A stretch of 6,880 nt of DNA from Prevotellaceae bacterium UBA5903 (lineage in GTDB: Bacteria; Bacteroidota; Bacteroidia; Bacteroidales; Bacteroidaceae), in NCBI GenBank assembly GCA_002431845.1, contig DJEH01000097.1:1-6880 (forward strand), read 5' to 3'. The notes below the pieces were generated by a model. The model was not told where the DNA came from. It ran no database searches and saw only the letters and a list, made by a program, of their open reading frames with translations. Position 1 is the stretch's first letter, and each line of letters starts with the position of its first letter. The translations under genes were made by a program, and so were the position numbers. Below are positions 6,395 through 6,880 of this stretch, in pieces.

Positions 6395-6420
6395 ATTAAA
6401 TAATAAATTGATTGTGTAAA
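6391..6420 (-). promoter_or_regulatory. possible weak internal promoter before rpsH
   Basis: Bacteroidota primary promoters are known to use a -33 TTTG and a -7 TAnnTTTG element, about 19-21 bases apart. On the minus strand the spacer has TTTA (6420-6417), 18 bases, then TAATATTG (6398-6391), one mismatch in each element. Transcription would begin around the hairpin and give an mRNA starting with rpsH. A/T-rich spacers often give such matches by chance, so this is only a candidate. Confidence 0.2.
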
Positions 6421-6427
6421 GTTCTTT

Positions 6428-6730
6428 TTACCAGCTTGCCTTCTTTACGCCAGGAATCAAACCGCTTGAAGCCATCTCACGGAATTGGATACGTGAGAGA
6501 CCAAATTGGCGAATATAGCCCTTTGGACGACCTGTAATCTTGCAGCGGTTGTGCAAGCGGATAGGATTGGCGTTGCGAGGGATCTTTTGGAGCTTACGAG
6601 CTGCCTCGTAAGCTTCCGCTGGATCATTCGACTTATTGACAATTTCCTTGAGCGCTGCACGCTTAGCGGCGTACTTAGCGACGAGCTTAGCACGCTTAAC
6701 CTCGCGTGCTTTCATAGACTCTTTTGCCAT
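6428..6730 (-). CDS. rpsN: 30S ribosomal protein S14 (uS14), long zinc-free form
   Basis: Small-subunit head protein needed late in 30S assembly, near the tRNA A and P sites. It is 100 aa, the long form as in E. coli (101), not the roughly 61-aa zinc-binding form. MAKESMKAREVKRAKLVAKY (1-20), LQKIPRNANPIRLHNRC (47-63), TGRPKGYIRQFGLSRIQFRE (66-85) and the terminal IPGVKKASW match closely. Only C63 remains of the possible metal ligands, so the protein should not need zinc. It lies 9 bases after rplE and is separated from rpsH by 73 bases. The ATG at 6730 gives the canonical MAKxSMKARE start. There is no Shine-Dalgarno. Confidence 0.98.
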   Translation of the reverse strand: MAKESMKAREVKRAKLVAKYAAKRAALKEIVNKSNDPAEAYEAARKLQKIPRNANPIRLHNRCKITGRPKGYIRQFGLSRIQFREMASSGLIPGVKKASW

Positions 6731-6739
6731 AGTTTCGAA

Positions 6740-6880
6740 TTAGTTTTTAGCGTTTTTAAAGGGAAGACCGAACTCTTTAAGTAGAGCATAACCTTCTTCA
6801 TCAGTAGGAGCTGAAGTAACGAAAGTGATGTTCATACCGAGTATGCGATCGATAGTATCGATGTTGATTTCAGGGAAGAT
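6740..6880 (-). CDS. rplE: 50S ribosomal protein L5 (uL5), C-terminal end only
   Basis: 5S rRNA-binding protein of the central protuberance that contacts S13 and the P-site tRNA. Only the last 46 residues and the TAA (6742-6740) are in the window; the 5' part lies beyond base 6880. The visible part starts IFPEINIDTIDRILGMNITF and ends LLKEFGLPFKNAKN. The pattern F-P-E-I followed by G-M-N-I-T-x-x-T and the closing L-L-x-x-F-G-x-P-F is the typical L5 C terminus. Its position directly before rpsN is the standard spc order. Confidence 0.95.
   Translation of the reverse strand: MFPEINIDTIDRILGMNITFVTSAPTDEEGYALLKEFGLPFKNAKN

Overview
The window is a continuous stretch of the conserved ribosomal-protein super-operon (the spc block followed by the start of the alpha block). 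Every gene is on the minus strand, so transcription runs from base 6880 towards base 1. In that direction the order is rplE (3' end only), rpsN, rpsH, rplF, rplR, rpsE, rpmD, rplO, secY, map, infA, rpmJ, rpsM, rpsK, rpsD (3' end cut off). All fifteen genes are recognisable and none looks broken. Two of them, rpmJ (38 aa) and rpmD (58 aa), are small and were found by reading the gaps.

The organism is most likely a member of the Bacteroidota, probably order Bacteroidales and Prevotella-like. This rests on the protein sequences of S4, L36, S14 and MetAP as I remember the families. Other support is the secY-map-infA-rpmJ order without adk between secY and map, a modest G+C content (low 40s percent by eye), and A/T-rich leaders that nearly all lack a Shine-Dalgarno sequence. 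The genus is an inference.

Layout: 6880-6428 holds the L5 tail and S14. A 73-base spacer (6427-6355) follows, the longest in the window, with a small G/C hairpin and a weak Bacteroidota-type promoter match. Bases 6354-3853 hold S8, L6, L18, S5, L30 and L15, with spacers of 6-17 bases. Bases 3838-1459 hold the translocon channel SecY, methionine aminopeptidase and initiation factor IF-1. Bases 1449-1 hold L36, S13, S11 and most of S4; rpoA and rplQ would be expected beyond base 1.

The genes jointly supply small- and large-subunit proteins, the initiation factor that acts on the 30S A site, the enzyme that removes the initiator methionine, and the membrane channel that receives nascent exported proteins. 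I see no terminator, mobile element, tRNA, CRISPR array or foreign gene, and no gap over 300 bases. No undescribed system is apparent. The points worth a second look are one perfect Shine-Dalgarno at rplF among 14 visible starts, the structured rpsN-rpsH spacer, and the zinc-ligand-free forms of L36, S14 and S4.
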